NCBI RefSeq assembly: GCF_042854845.1
Contig: NZ_AP031498.1
Location: 1,178,001 to 1,242,000, forward strand
Length of the DNA stretch: 64,000 nt
Reading direction: 5' to 3'
DNA from: Maricurvus nonylphenolicus
GTDB lineage: Bacteria > Pseudomonadota > Gammaproteobacteria > Pseudomonadales > Cellvibrionaceae
Positions 18,006 through 26,508 of this stretch are shown here, one piece after another; position 1 is the stretch's first letter; each line of letters starts with the position of its first letter. Position numbers and translations under genes: made by a program. The notes beneath the pieces were generated by a model. That model saw only the letters and a program-made list of their open reading frames with translations. It made no database searches and had not been told where the DNA came from.

Positions 18006-19178
18006 CTATAGCGATTTGTACAGCGTCACCACTGCGGCACCGCCCAGCCCCAGGTTATGCTGTAATCCAACCTGGGCTCCGTCTACCTGACGATCACCAG
18101 CGCTTCCCTGTAACTGATGGAACAACTCAAAACACTGCGCTAAACCAGTCGCACCAATCGGGTGGCCTTTTGACATCAAACCGCCGGACGGGTTGACGAC
18201 AAATTTTCCGCCGTAGGTGTTGTCCCCGCGTTCGATAAAGGCGGTTGCTTCACCTTCGTCACACAGGCCAAGACCTTCGTAGGTGATCACTTCGTTGGTG
18301 GCAAAACAATCGTGCAGTTCAACCACATCAATGGAATCGGGGCCAAGGCCGGCTTGTTCGTAAACGCTTTGTGCAGCGCGCTGGGTCATGCCGTAACCCA
18401 CATTCATCATTGGGTCTTGCCAGGATTCCTTGGTGTCGGTTGTCATCGCCTGGCCGATAATTTCTACGCCTTTAGATAGGCCATGCTTTTTGGCGAACGC
18501 AGGGCTAACAATCACGGCAGCCGCAGCGCCGCAGGAAGGCGGGCAAGCCATAAAGCGGGTAAGATAGTCACCCCAGATAACCGGCGCAGCAGAAACCTCT
18601 GCTTCGCTAATAGCTTTGGTAAACAATGAGTAAGGGTTACGAATGGCATGGCTGCGGTTTTTAACGGCAATCTTGGCAAAGATATCGGCGCTGGCACCGT
18701 ACTTTTGCATATAGTGACTACCGGCGGCACCAAAGCAGCGCAGGGCTGGAGGGCCAGGCGGTGCATCGAATGTTTGCAGCACGTCAAAGAAACGTATCAT
18801 CGGGTTTTCCCGGTCTTCCCAGGTTGCACCTAACGCACCGGGTTGCATTTCTTCAAAGCCGAAGGCAACAACACAATCTATTTCGCCACTGGCTACTGCC
18901 TGGCGCGCCATAAATAATGCGGTTGAGCCAGAGGCACAGTTGTTGTTGACATTAATCACCGGGATGCCGGTTTGGAACGCATCATATAAGGCATGTTGGC
19001 CACAGGTGCTATCGCCCATTACGTAGGAGGCGTAGGCTTGTTGAATATGCTCCGGTTTCAGGCCTGCATTGTTGATGGCGCCTTGTATGGCCTTGGCGGC
19101 CATGACCCGATAGGGTTGCTGCTCGCCGGGTTTGACAAATTTAACCATGTCTACACCGGCTACAATAGCGGATGCCAT
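18006..19178 (-). CDS. SCP2/SCPx-type thiolase (lipid-transfer thiolase)
   Basis: A 390-residue thiolase of the SCPx group, not the FadA group. The nucleophile is in NNNCASG (~residue 83), with ELHDCFATNE replacing NEAFA, GHPIGATG, and HNLGLGGA near the C-terminus, where FadA enzymes carry Cys-Ile-Gly. In animals SCPx thiolase cleaves 2-methyl-branched and bile-acid 3-ketoacyl-CoA. Bacterial relatives serve sterol side chains and other branched acids. The ATG has GAGGAAA upstream. It is divergent from the AraC gene at 19408, which begins the SDR / synthetase / crotonase set, so the pieces probably act in one pathway. Confidence 0.87.
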   Translation of the reverse strand: MASAIVAGVDMVKFVKPGEQQPYRVMAAKAIQGAINNAGLKPEHIQQAYASYVMGDSTCGQHALYDAFQTGIPVINVNNNCASGSTALFMARQAVASGEIDCVVAFGFEEMQPGALGATWEDRENPMIRFFDVLQTFDAPPGPPALRCFGAAGSHYMQKYGASADIFAKIAVKNRSHAIRNPYSLFTKAISEAEVSAAPVIWGDYLTRFMACPPSCGAAAAVIVSPAFAKKHGLSKGVEIIGQAMTTDTKESWQDPMMNVGYGMTQRAAQSVYEQAGLGPDSIDVVELHDCFATNEVITYEGLGLCDEGEATAFIERGDNTYGGKFVVNPSGGLMSKGHPIGATGLAQCFELFHQLQGSAGDRQVDGAQVGLQHNLGLGGAAVVTLYKSL

Positions 19179-19407
19179 ATGTCTTTCCTCAGTAATTATC
19201 TCGTAATACGTGAGCTTGCGAGAAATATACGGTAGGGTGAATGTTGATTTCCTTCCTCCTGCTTAGCCATAACTATCATTACTATTGCCAGTCTTATTCT
19301 TTGGCATTTCACTCGCTTCTACTTTGTATAAAACGCTAGATGGCTGTGCTAGGATTTAGCTCTGGCAGGGTGTCAAAGAGATTGTCGAAGAGAGCGGAAG
19401 TGTCTTT

Positions 19408-20430
19408 ATGTCAGTGACAACGAATAGTCATTTTGTACGCGCCGTACTGAGAAACTCAGAAGCTTTGGGTATAGACCCTGAAGTGATTCTGGAGCAAATT
19501 GGTATTCCGCAGAATGTGCTGGACCCCGAAAATACAGAGGCCCGCATTCCTACCGAGCTGTACGCGGCTTTGGTACGTCAGATCTGGGAGCTGTCAGGAG
19601 ATGAAGCCTTTGGTTTAACCAGCCGTCAATGTAGCTCAGGGCATTTCGAACTGATGATTCGTTATGTGATCCACTTTGAGACGCTCGAAGCGGTTATGCG
19701 CGAAGCCTGCCGTTTTTATCGCACGGTGCGTGAAGACTTTCACTTTCGTCTCGATTATGAGGAATACCGCTTGGGTTTTTTGCTGGAGTTAACCGAACCC
19801 GATCGTGATGTCGATCACTTTCTTTCCGGTTTGATGCTGGTCACTATGCATCGGTTTTTCTGTTGGGTGACCGGCAAGCGTATTCCTTTGCTGGAATCGA
19901 CCTTCTCTTTTCCCAAGCCACAATATGCAGAAGCCTATGATGAATTACTGCCCGGCGATTGCAGTTTTGATCGGGATTATGACGGCTTTTATATCGATAA
20001 AAGTTGGCTGAATCAGCCTATTGCGAAAACCTGGCAAGACTCGAAATCTTTTTTACATAATACGCCCTTTGGTTTTATTGATATTCCCGGTAAAGACGAC
20101 AGCATGAGTGCGACCTTAAAGGGCATACTGCTGTCTGAGCATAAGAAGGGTAACGGTTTCCCCGATTTAAATACGATTGCCAGCCGCCTGTGTATTACCG
20201 AGCAAACGGTTAGGCGTCGATTATTAAAAGAAGATACCAATTTCCAGCATATCAAAAATGACATGCGACGCGATATTGCGATTGATCGATTAACTCACAG
20301 CGATCAGCCCATTGCCGATATAGGTTTCCAATTGGGTTTTGTCGAAGCCTCTTCCTTTACCCGCGCTTTCCAACAGTGGACCGGGGTAAATCCCACCGAC
20401 TTCCGCGAAAATCTTAAGAAAGATCAATAA
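19408..20430 (+). CDS. AraC-family transcriptional regulator
   Basis: A 340-residue AraC protein of the arabinose-binding-like group. The N-terminal ~230 residues include RIPTELYAALVRQIWELSGDEAFGL. The C-terminal HTH pair begins LNTIASRLCITEQTVRRRLL, and the second helix region ends SFTRAFQQWTGVNPTDFRE. It lies between the SCPx thiolase (divergent, 229 bp away) and the SDR at 20584 (same direction, 150 bp). The likely targets are either or both of these. I saw no clear 21-bp direct repeat in the gaps, unlike at 10772. Confidence 0.87.
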   Translation: MSVTTNSHFVRAVLRNSEALGIDPEVILEQIGIPQNVLDPENTEARIPTELYAALVRQIWELSGDEAFGLTSRQCSSGHFELMIRYVIHFETLEAVMREACRFYRTVREDFHFRLDYEEYRLGFLLELTEPDRDVDHFLSGLMLVTMHRFFCWVTGKRIPLLESTFSFPKPQYAEAYDELLPGDCSFDRDYDGFYIDKSWLNQPIAKTWQDSKSFLHNTPFGFIDIPGKDDSMSATLKGILLSEHKKGNGFPDLNTIASRLCITEQTVRRRLLKEDTNFQHIKNDMRRDIAIDRLTHSDQPIADIGFQLGFVEASSFTRAFQQWTGVNPTDFRENLKKDQ

Positions 20431-20583
20431 CCTGGATCACTTGGCCTGATCATTCAGTCAGCAACGATAATGGGTGAATGTTTTGGCTAAGCTGAAGGTG
20501 CGATCTTAACATTCCATAGATTCCGCCCTTGCTCCAAAGTTAGTGTCGTGACTAAGCACGATATCAGCCGTTTGGAGTGAATG

Positions 20584-21495
20584 ATGGAAAACACGCAACT
20601 ATCCTTTAAAGACCGTGTGGTGGTCGTAACCGGTGCTGGCGGCAGCCTTGGGCGCTGTTACGCTTTATCCTTTGCCGAGCGCGGCGCCAAGGTTGTGGTA
20701 AATGACCTGGGTGGTACTGCTAAAGGCAGCGGCGAGAGCTCATCGGCAGCGGATGCGGTAGTCGCCGAAATTAAGGCGAATGGCGGTGAGGCGGTTGCGA
20801 ATTATGATTCCGTCGAAAATGGCGAAGCGATTATTAAAACCGCCATCGAGGCTTTTGGCCGTGTAGACGTACTGGTCAATAACGCCGGCATTCTGCGTGA
20901 TAGCAGCTTCAAAAAAATGACCAATGAGGATTGGGACTTAATTCATAAAGTCCATGTTGACGGTGCGTTTAACCTGACTAAAGCAGCTTGGCCGCATATG
21001 TTGGAACAACAGTACGGTCGTATTATTAACACCTCTTCGGCGGCAGGCCTTTACGGCAACTTTGGCCAGGCAAACTACGGCGCGGCTAAACTGGGCTTAC
21101 TGGGGCTGACCAATACCCTGGCGATTGAAGGTCAAAAACATAACGTATTTACCAATGCCATTGCCCCAGCGGCGGCTTCGCGTATGACCGAAGCCCTTTT
21201 CCCGGAGGCGGTGATCAAAGGTATGAAGCCTGAATTAATTGCCCCTCTGGTTGTCAGCCTGTGTGCCGAAACCAGTCAGGAAAACGGTTCTATTTTTGAA
21301 GTCGGTGCCGGTTGGATCGGTAAACTGCGTTGGCAGCGTTCGGCGGGTGTGAGTTTTAACCCACAGGAAGAACTGACTGCTGAGGCTGTTGCCGAGCGTT
21401 GGGCTGATATCTGTGACTTTACTGAATACGATACACCTGCCAATGCCATGGAATCCAGCGCGCCAATGATGCGTAACCTCGGCATCAAGATGTAG
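20584..21495 (+). CDS. SDR 3-hydroxyacyl-CoA dehydrogenase, HSD17B4/MFE-2 type
   Basis: A 303-residue paralogue of the SDR at 3760. It shares the TGAGGSLG loop, NDLGGTAKGSGESS insert, NNAGILRDSSF, the active-site YGAAK, and a similar C-terminal extension. It should oxidise a (3R)-hydroxyacyl-CoA. Two ATGs occur in tandem at 20581 and 20584; GGAG at 20574-20577 gives the better 6-bp spacing to 20584. It is followed after 8 bp by a FATP-like acyl-CoA synthetase, so activation and oxidation of the same carboxylic acid are linked. Confidence 0.86.
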   Translation: MENTQLSFKDRVVVVTGAGGSLGRCYALSFAERGAKVVVNDLGGTAKGSGESSSAADAVVAEIKANGGEAVANYDSVENGEAIIKTAIEAFGRVDVLVNNAGILRDSSFKKMTNEDWDLIHKVHVDGAFNLTKAAWPHMLEQQYGRIINTSSAAGLYGNFGQANYGAAKLGLLGLTNTLAIEGQKHNVFTNAIAPAAASRMTEALFPEAVIKGMKPELIAPLVVSLCAETSQENGSIFEVGAGWIGKLRWQRSAGVSFNPQEELTAEAVAERWADICDFTEYDTPANAMESSAPMMRNLGIKM

Positions 21496-21503
21496 GGGGC
21501 GAG

Positions 21504-23306
21504 ATGGGCATTAACACTTTTTTTAGTGATCTCAGTATTGCGATTGCCGCCAAGACAGCCAAACAACCTAAAGATTCTGATATTGGCTCTATGGCACTAC
21601 AGCTTCAGCAGCACGCTGCGCAAACACCGCAGAAGACTGCCTTAATCTGTGAAGGTGAGGAAATCACCTGGCAGGGATTAAATGACCGTGCCAACCGTGT
21701 GGCACAGCGGTTGTCTGAATTGGGTATCGGTGAAGGCGATTGTGTCAGCCTGTTTATGCAAAACCGTATCGATTTTGTTGCTTGTGCTATAGGCATTAAT
21801 AAAATCGGTGCCGTGTCGGGCATGATCAATACCAATCTGATTAAAAAACCACTGATCCACTGTATCAATCTGATTAAATCTACAAAGTGCATTTTTGGTG
21901 AAGAGCTACTCGAACCCTTGTCAGAATGTATTGACGATCTGGATTTAAACGCAGGCCAGGATTATCTGTTTGTAAAAGATAGCGGCAAACAGAGGGCGCC
22001 AGAGTGGGCCATTACGCTGGATACCCAGGATGCATCTATTCAAGCAAGTAACCCTGCCAAGGTGGATTCCATCACTCATGGCGACTTGGCGATGTATGTT
22101 TTTACCTCCGGTACCACCGGTTTGCCAAAAGCCGCCATTGTCACCAACCGCCGTATTTTATCCACAGGGCGTTTGTCGGCACAGTACCTGGCCAAGCTGG
22201 ATGCCGATGACAGAATGTATAACTGTCTGCCGTTATTCCATGGCACCGGTATGGTTGTAGGCTTGTCCGCGGCATTTTTGGTGGGCTGTGCTACGGTTAT
22301 TCGTCGTCGCTTATCCATCAGTGCCTTCTGGGAAGATATTCGTGAGTACCAATGTACCTCGTTTGTTTATGTGGGTGAGTTTATTCGTTACCTGCTTTCC
22401 GCACCTGCCTCGGCCAAGGATTCTGATAATCCCATTCGCAGTATTGTGGGTAATGGTTTGCGTCCGGATATTTGGCCAACCTTTAAAGAACGCTTTGGTA
22501 TTGAACGTATCGGTGAATTCTACGGCGGCAGTGAAGGCAACAGTGGTTTTGCCAATGTGTTTAATCGTGACTGTACCGTTGGTTGCGCGCTGAGCCCGGT
22601 AAAACTGGTGCGCTATGACGTAGCCGCTGATGAGATCGTTTACGATGCCAAGGGCCATTGTATTGAGGTGAAAGACGGTGAGCCAGGGCTGTTACTGATT
22701 GAGATCAGTGATAAAGCCCGCTTTGAAGGTTATACCAACAGCGATGCCTCCAATTCCAAAATTATCCGCAATGCGTTTAAACAAGGGGATGCCTACTTTA
22801 ACAGCGGCGATTTGCTGAAAACCATTGATGTTGGTTTTACCTTATTCCAAAAACACTATCAGTTTGTGGATAGGGTAGGTGATACCTTCCGTTGGAAAAG
22901 CGAAAACGTTTCGACCAATGAGGTGGGCGATATTATCAGCAACTTTGATGATATTTTGTTTGCCAATGTCTACGGGGTGGAAATTCCCAAAACCGATGGT
23001 CGAGCCGGTATGGCTGCCATTGTACTTAATGAAGGCAAGGATATATCGAAACTCGATATCCAGGCGTTAAGCGAGCATATTTGTGAAAGCCTACCTGCTT
23101 ATGCTCGCCCTATCTTTATTCGCATTCTGAAAGAGTTGCCTTCAACCGCAACCCACAAATTACAAAAGGGTGATTTGCGTGAACACGCTTATCACCTCGA
23201 TAAGGTGGAAGACAAACTCTTGGTAATGAAACCCAATGAGCGTTGTTATACCCCACTTGATCGGGAATTTTACGACCAGATTATGCAAGGCGCTGCCGCT
23301 TACTAA
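21504..23306 (+). CDS. FATP/FadD6-like very-long-chain acyl-CoA synthetase
   Basis: A 600-residue adenylate-forming enzyme. The AMP loop is TSGTTGLPKAA (~residue 205), followed by EFYGGSEGN, YFNSGDL and the hinge VDRVGDTFRWKSENVST, which is typical of the SLC27/FATP and actinobacterial FadD6 branch. These activate very-long-chain, branched or bile-acid carboxylates with ATP and CoA. It sits 8 bp after an MFE-2-like SDR and 21 bp before a crotonase. The regional content (SCPx thiolase, MFE-2-like SDR, FATP-like synthetase) parallels peroxisomal branched-chain oxidation. The substrate is inferred only at this level. Confidence 0.86.
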   Translation: MGINTFFSDLSIAIAAKTAKQPKDSDIGSMALQLQQHAAQTPQKTALICEGEEITWQGLNDRANRVAQRLSELGIGEGDCVSLFMQNRIDFVACAIGINKIGAVSGMINTNLIKKPLIHCINLIKSTKCIFGEELLEPLSECIDDLDLNAGQDYLFVKDSGKQRAPEWAITLDTQDASIQASNPAKVDSITHGDLAMYVFTSGTTGLPKAAIVTNRRILSTGRLSAQYLAKLDADDRMYNCLPLFHGTGMVVGLSAAFLVGCATVIRRRLSISAFWEDIREYQCTSFVYVGEFIRYLLSAPASAKDSDNPIRSIVGNGLRPDIWPTFKERFGIERIGEFYGGSEGNSGFANVFNRDCTVGCALSPVKLVRYDVAADEIVYDAKGHCIEVKDGEPGLLLIEISDKARFEGYTNSDASNSKIIRNAFKQGDAYFNSGDLLKTIDVGFTLFQKHYQFVDRVGDTFRWKSENVSTNEVGDIISNFDDILFANVYGVEIPKTDGRAGMAAIVLNEGKDISKLDIQALSEHICESLPAYARPIFIRILKELPSTATHKLQKGDLREHAYHLDKVEDKLLVMKPNERCYTPLDREFYDQIMQGAAAY

Positions 23307-23327
23307 GCGCGATAGCCGTTACTTGAG

Positions 23328-24122
23328 ATGAGCATTATGAAAGATTATCAAACGCTTCAATACCGTGAAAAAGAAGGTGTGGCTACCATTACCTTTAATC
23401 GCCCCGAAGTGTCCAACTCAATCAACAAACAACTGCAGATTGATTTATTAGCGGCGATTGAGCAGGTGTGTGCAGATGATGCTGTTCGGGTTGTTGTATT
23501 GACCGGTGCGGGTAAAAATTTCTGCGCGGGCTTCGACCTTAACGAGCGTCTGACCAACCCCGATGATACCGCTACCTATCTGCTGGATAATTACACCAAG
23601 CCGATTATTAGTGCTATCTACAATGCCGAGAAACCGTTTATCTGTGCCATTAATGGTTCAGCCGCAGGTGTCTCTAGCGCACTGGCGATGACCTGCGACC
23701 TGATCACCATGGCGGACAATGCCTACATCTACCAGGCGTTTAGCACCCTGTCACTGATTCCAGATGGCGGTGCCTGTTGGCATCTGGTACAGCAGCTCGG
23801 CTATCGTCGCGCCTATGAAATGGTCATTGAAGCCGAAAAAATGCCTGCACAACAGTGCCTGGAGTTGGGCTTGGTTAACCGCGTCCTGCCTGCCGATCAA
23901 CTGGTGGCTCGCACCGAAGAGTGGGCGTTAGAGCTTGCCAAGAAAGCGCCGCTGACATTGCGTTACACCAAAGAGGCCATGCATCAGGCGTTACTGACCG
24001 ATCTGATGTCGACTGTGGATATCGAAGGCAAGATTCAGGATGTGGTTATGCAAAGCCGTGATGTGCAGGAAGGTTTTACGGCGTTTTTTGAGAAACGTGC
24101 ACCCGTGTTTACTGGCAAGTAG
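23328..24122 (+). CDS. Enoyl-CoA hydratase/isomerase (crotonase family)
   Basis: A 264-residue crotonase. The first oxyanion strand is NFCAGFDLNERL (~residue 66) and the second NGSAAGVSSALAM (~residue 109). The position of the usual PE catalytic pair is replaced by STLSLIPDGGACW, a PaaG/isomerase-like arrangement with Asp, so hydratase activity is not certain. Start choices are ATG 23328 and ATG 23337; both have weak GAG-containing RBSs. It is the last gene of the SDR-synthetase-crotonase operon and is followed by a strong terminator. Confidence 0.83.
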   Translation: MSIMKDYQTLQYREKEGVATITFNRPEVSNSINKQLQIDLLAAIEQVCADDAVRVVVLTGAGKNFCAGFDLNERLTNPDDTATYLLDNYTKPIISAIYNAEKPFICAINGSAAGVSSALAMTCDLITMADNAYIYQAFSTLSLIPDGGACWHLVQQLGYRRAYEMVIEAEKMPAQQCLELGLVNRVLPADQLVARTEEWALELAKKAPLTLRYTKEAMHQALLTDLMSTVDIEGKIQDVVMQSRDVQEGFTAFFEKRAPVFTGK

Positions 24123-24170
24123 CAGTTTACTGTTATTGCTTCCCTAGTTATCTCTACAGACTCTCTCTTG

Positions 24171-24192
24171 GGCGGCTTCGGTCGCCTTTTTT
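24171..24192 (+). terminator. Rho-independent terminator
   Basis: GGCGGC, tetraloop TTCG, GTCGCC (24171-24186), followed by a run of T. The extra-stable UUCG loop and the T tract make this a confident terminator for the operon ending at 24122. Confidence 0.9.
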
Positions 24193-24207
24193 AGTTTTAG
24201 TCCTATC

Positions 24208-25050
24208 TTGACGCTAGATCAGTTACAATTCCGGGGACATAAAATAGTTCCGGACTCCTTTTTCTCAATGAAACCCAAACACCTGATCGTAAATCTGTTA
24301 TTGGCCACTGAAGAACCCATAAGTGCTCATATTCTGGTTGGTGTTTGTCAGTTATTTGGTATTACTCCTAATAATGCCCGCGTAACGCTTGCGCGTCTTA
24401 CGGCGGACAATATGGTGGATGTCCCTCAACGGGGTTTTTATCAGTTGGGGCAAACCGCGGAACCTTTGGCCGAAGCCCTGGCGGATTGGCGCGAGAAAGA
24501 AGCCACGACCTGTGAATGGAACCAGGATTGGATTGGTGTGTTTATTGGTGCGTTGGGGCGTACCGATAGGACAGGTTTACGCCGGCGCATGCGGGTGTTG
24601 AATCTGGCGGGCTTTGAGGAATTGGAGCAGGGGTTGTTTATTCGCCCCAATAATCTTAAAGGCGGGGTAAGTGCTTTACGTACCCGTTTGTACCATTTTG
24701 GCCTGGAAGAGAAGGCGCGAGTGTTTTCGCTGGGTGATTTGTCGGATGCTGAGCAAAAGCAGGCTATAGGCCTGTGGGATGTGGATGCGTTGATGGCGAC
24801 TTATCAACAGGACTGTGACGAGATGCTCGATTGGCTTGCCGGTATGGATGCATTAACGCTGGAAGAGGCGGCCAGGCAATCGTTTGTGATGGGTGATGCG
24901 GTCTTGCGTCGTGTTGCTTATGACCCTATGTTGCCTGCTGAGATGATTGATGTGGCGTTGCGGGCTAAGCGGGTTGAGATCATGGTTGAGTATGATCGGG
25001 TGGGGAAGACGTTTTTTTATGAGTTGTATCGGAGTTTGAGTGAGGCTTAG
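24208..25050 (+). CDS. PaaX-family transcriptional repressor
   Basis: A PaaX-like regulator of 280 residues if read from the TTG at 24208, or 260 from the ATG at 24268. The N-terminal winged helix contains LIVNLLLATEEPISAHILV and GITPNNARVTLARL, then a central PaaX domain (DWIGVFIGALGRTDRTGLRRRMR) and a C-terminal helical part. PaaX proteins repress phenylacetate-type operons and respond to aryl-CoA esters. No good RBS is visible for either start. Its position after the acyl-CoA synthetase operon suggests it senses a CoA thioester made there. Confidence 0.82.
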   Translation: MTLDQLQFRGHKIVPDSFFSMKPKHLIVNLLLATEEPISAHILVGVCQLFGITPNNARVTLARLTADNMVDVPQRGFYQLGQTAEPLAEALADWREKEATTCEWNQDWIGVFIGALGRTDRTGLRRRMRVLNLAGFEELEQGLFIRPNNLKGGVSALRTRLYHFGLEEKARVFSLGDLSDAEQKQAIGLWDVDALMATYQQDCDEMLDWLAGMDALTLEEAARQSFVMGDAVLRRVAYDPMLPAEMIDVALRAKRVEIMVEYDRVGKTFFYELYRSLSEA

Positions 25051-25091
25051 TTTTCTTTATTACCTATTGTTCAAGTACTGAATTCGTACCT

Positions 25092-25285
25092 AAAGACACT
25101 GGATTCCCGCCTGCGCGGGAATGACGCTGTAGAGAATACTTATTGTTATTTTAAGCTCGTGTTCTTAACTACTTTGGAATGACATTGTAGAAAATCATCA
25201 CTAAAGCTAATTAATGTCATCCCCGCGCAGGCGGGGAGAGTCTGCCCCGCGAACGCAGTGAGCGCTTTGGGTATCCAGTGTCTTT
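25092..25285. repeat. MITE-like intergenic element with hairpins and terminal inverted repeats
   Basis: AAAGACACTGGAT (25092-25104) and its exact complement ATCCAGTGTCTTT (25273-25285) bound a 194-bp segment with no gene. Just inside each end is a GC hairpin: ATTCCCGC-CTGC-GCGGGAAT (25103-25122) and CCCCGC-GCAG-GCGGGG (25221-25236). A related hairpin occurs at 32511. Such ATTCCCGC-type palindromes are common dispersed intergenic repeats in proteobacteria. It lies between the convergent genes 24208 and 25300 and could also end transcription. Confidence 0.7.
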
Positions 25286-25299
25286 CCTTCAATCTCGCA

Positions 25300-26319
25300 C
25301 TAAGCCGGTTTAGTAGACACCAACTTCATCACATCCCAATACGTCGGCGGCACCGGCACTGCATTTTTCTCCCTCAACAACTTATGCAACCTCGGCAACT
25401 GCCAACTCGGTACTGACGCCAAGGCATGGTGCTCAATGTGGTAATTCACATAGAAAGGCGCCACAAAGGCACGGGCCAGAAAACCGGCTTTGGTTGAGCG
25501 AGTATTCTTCAACATATCCGGGCACATTTCTGTCATAGCGTGTTCAGCCAGGGCACGAATACGAATAAAGGCGTAGTAGGGCACCAGGTACGCGACAATC
25601 CAGGCCAGGAACAATTCCGGATGGCCAATAGCGTAGAGCAAGGCAAACAGGGCGCCGTTGGTTACCAGTGTCGGCCAGGATGCTTTAAAAAATGTCACCA
25701 CATAATCCATAAAGCTGCGGCCGTTGCGGGGTAGTTTTTCTATATCTGTCGCTACGGTCCACTTTAGTACGCCGGCATGCATCAGCACTAAGCCAAACAT
25801 TGCTTTAATGCCGGTAATACCGGTTAGGTCGCGCGCAAATTTACGCACCAGCGAAGCTCGCGTGGTAGGGAAGCCACGCACCAGCGAGTAGTCAATATCT
25901 TCTTCGGTACCGGTTTTGGCGTGGTGAATAAAGTGGTGCTTGCGGTACTTGTGGATCTCCACATAGATGGGGTGGCCACAGAGCCAGTTGGTCAGGTTGT
26001 CGTTTAGCCACACGTTGTTAAACAGTGAACGGTGGGAGGCTTCGTGCATCAAAATGGCCATACCCAGTTGGCGTCCGGCGATAACAGCAATGGCAAAGAT
26101 AATGGTGGGAATGGCAATCCATAGCGGTTGGGTTTGTGCCCAGACGATGGCGGCCATGGCTATAGCGACTACAGCCCAAACAGACACGATAGCCCACCAG
26201 CCTCGCAGGTCGGATTTCCTGTGCAGGTCGGCAACCGTCTCTTTACCCAGCAATTCGGTGAGTTTCTTGCGGGCAGCCTGCCGCTGCAGGCCTTCTTCAT
26301 CAAAAGGGGCGCTGTTCAT
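25300..26319 (-). CDS. Membrane fatty acid desaturase
   Basis: A 339-residue integral-membrane di-iron desaturase. All three histidine boxes are present: HEASH (92-96), H-K-Y-R-K-HH-F-I-HH (123-133), and HIEHH near residue 297. About four hydrophobic membrane segments lie between them. The family uses O2 and reduced electron carriers to introduce double bonds or hydroxylate lipids. The regiospecificity cannot be read. It is transcribed alone, and its promoter region holds an ATTACATA/TATGTAAT inverted repeat. Confidence 0.88.
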   Translation of the reverse strand: MNSAPFDEEGLQRQAARKKLTELLGKETVADLHRKSDLRGWWAIVSVWAVVAIAMAAIVWAQTQPLWIAIPTIIFAIAVIAGRQLGMAILMHEASHRSLFNNVWLNDNLTNWLCGHPIYVEIHKYRKHHFIHHAKTGTEEDIDYSLVRGFPTTRASLVRKFARDLTGITGIKAMFGLVLMHAGVLKWTVATDIEKLPRNGRSFMDYVVTFFKASWPTLVTNGALFALLYAIGHPELFLAWIVAYLVPYYAFIRIRALAEHAMTEMCPDMLKNTRSTKAGFLARAFVAPFYVNYHIEHHALASVPSWQLPRLHKLLREKNAVPVPPTYWDVMKLVSTKPA

Positions 26320-26353
26320 ATTTCTCTCTCTCAGGTTACGGTTTGATCAAGAT

Positions 26354-26390
26354 ATTACATAAAAAGTCATAATGCAATAAAATATGTAAT
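26354..26390. promoter_or_regulatory. Inverted repeat upstream of the desaturase
   Basis: ATTACATA (26354-26361) and TATGTAAT (26383-26390) are exact inverted 8-mers 21 bp apart in the A/T-rich region directly upstream of the desaturase start. This could be a repressor site for lipid-responsive control. No regulator can be assigned. Confidence 0.4.
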
Positions 26391-26422
26391 TTCAGGAGTG
26401 AGGAAGATAGATCGTCAGGCAC

Positions 26423-26445
26423 AAAAAAGCCGGCGCAAGGCCGGC
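26423..26445 (-). terminator. Rho-independent terminator, minus strand
   Basis: Read on the minus strand: GCCGGC, loop CTTGC, GCCGGC, then TTTTTTG. It ends the FAD monooxygenase transcript about 65 bp after its stop. Confidence 0.88.
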
Positions 26446-26508
26446 GGTGCAAAGAACGGGAAGGGTAGGGAGCGGGTGAGAGAAAGAACGGCTCCCTGGG
26501 CAGCTGTC

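Noticed and set aside
20541..20554. TAGTGTCGTGACTA upstream of the SDR at 20584, resembling the Region E operator
   Set aside because: Only the right half fits. The left half differs at two conserved positions and no second copy is nearby, so I did not count it as a regulon site.
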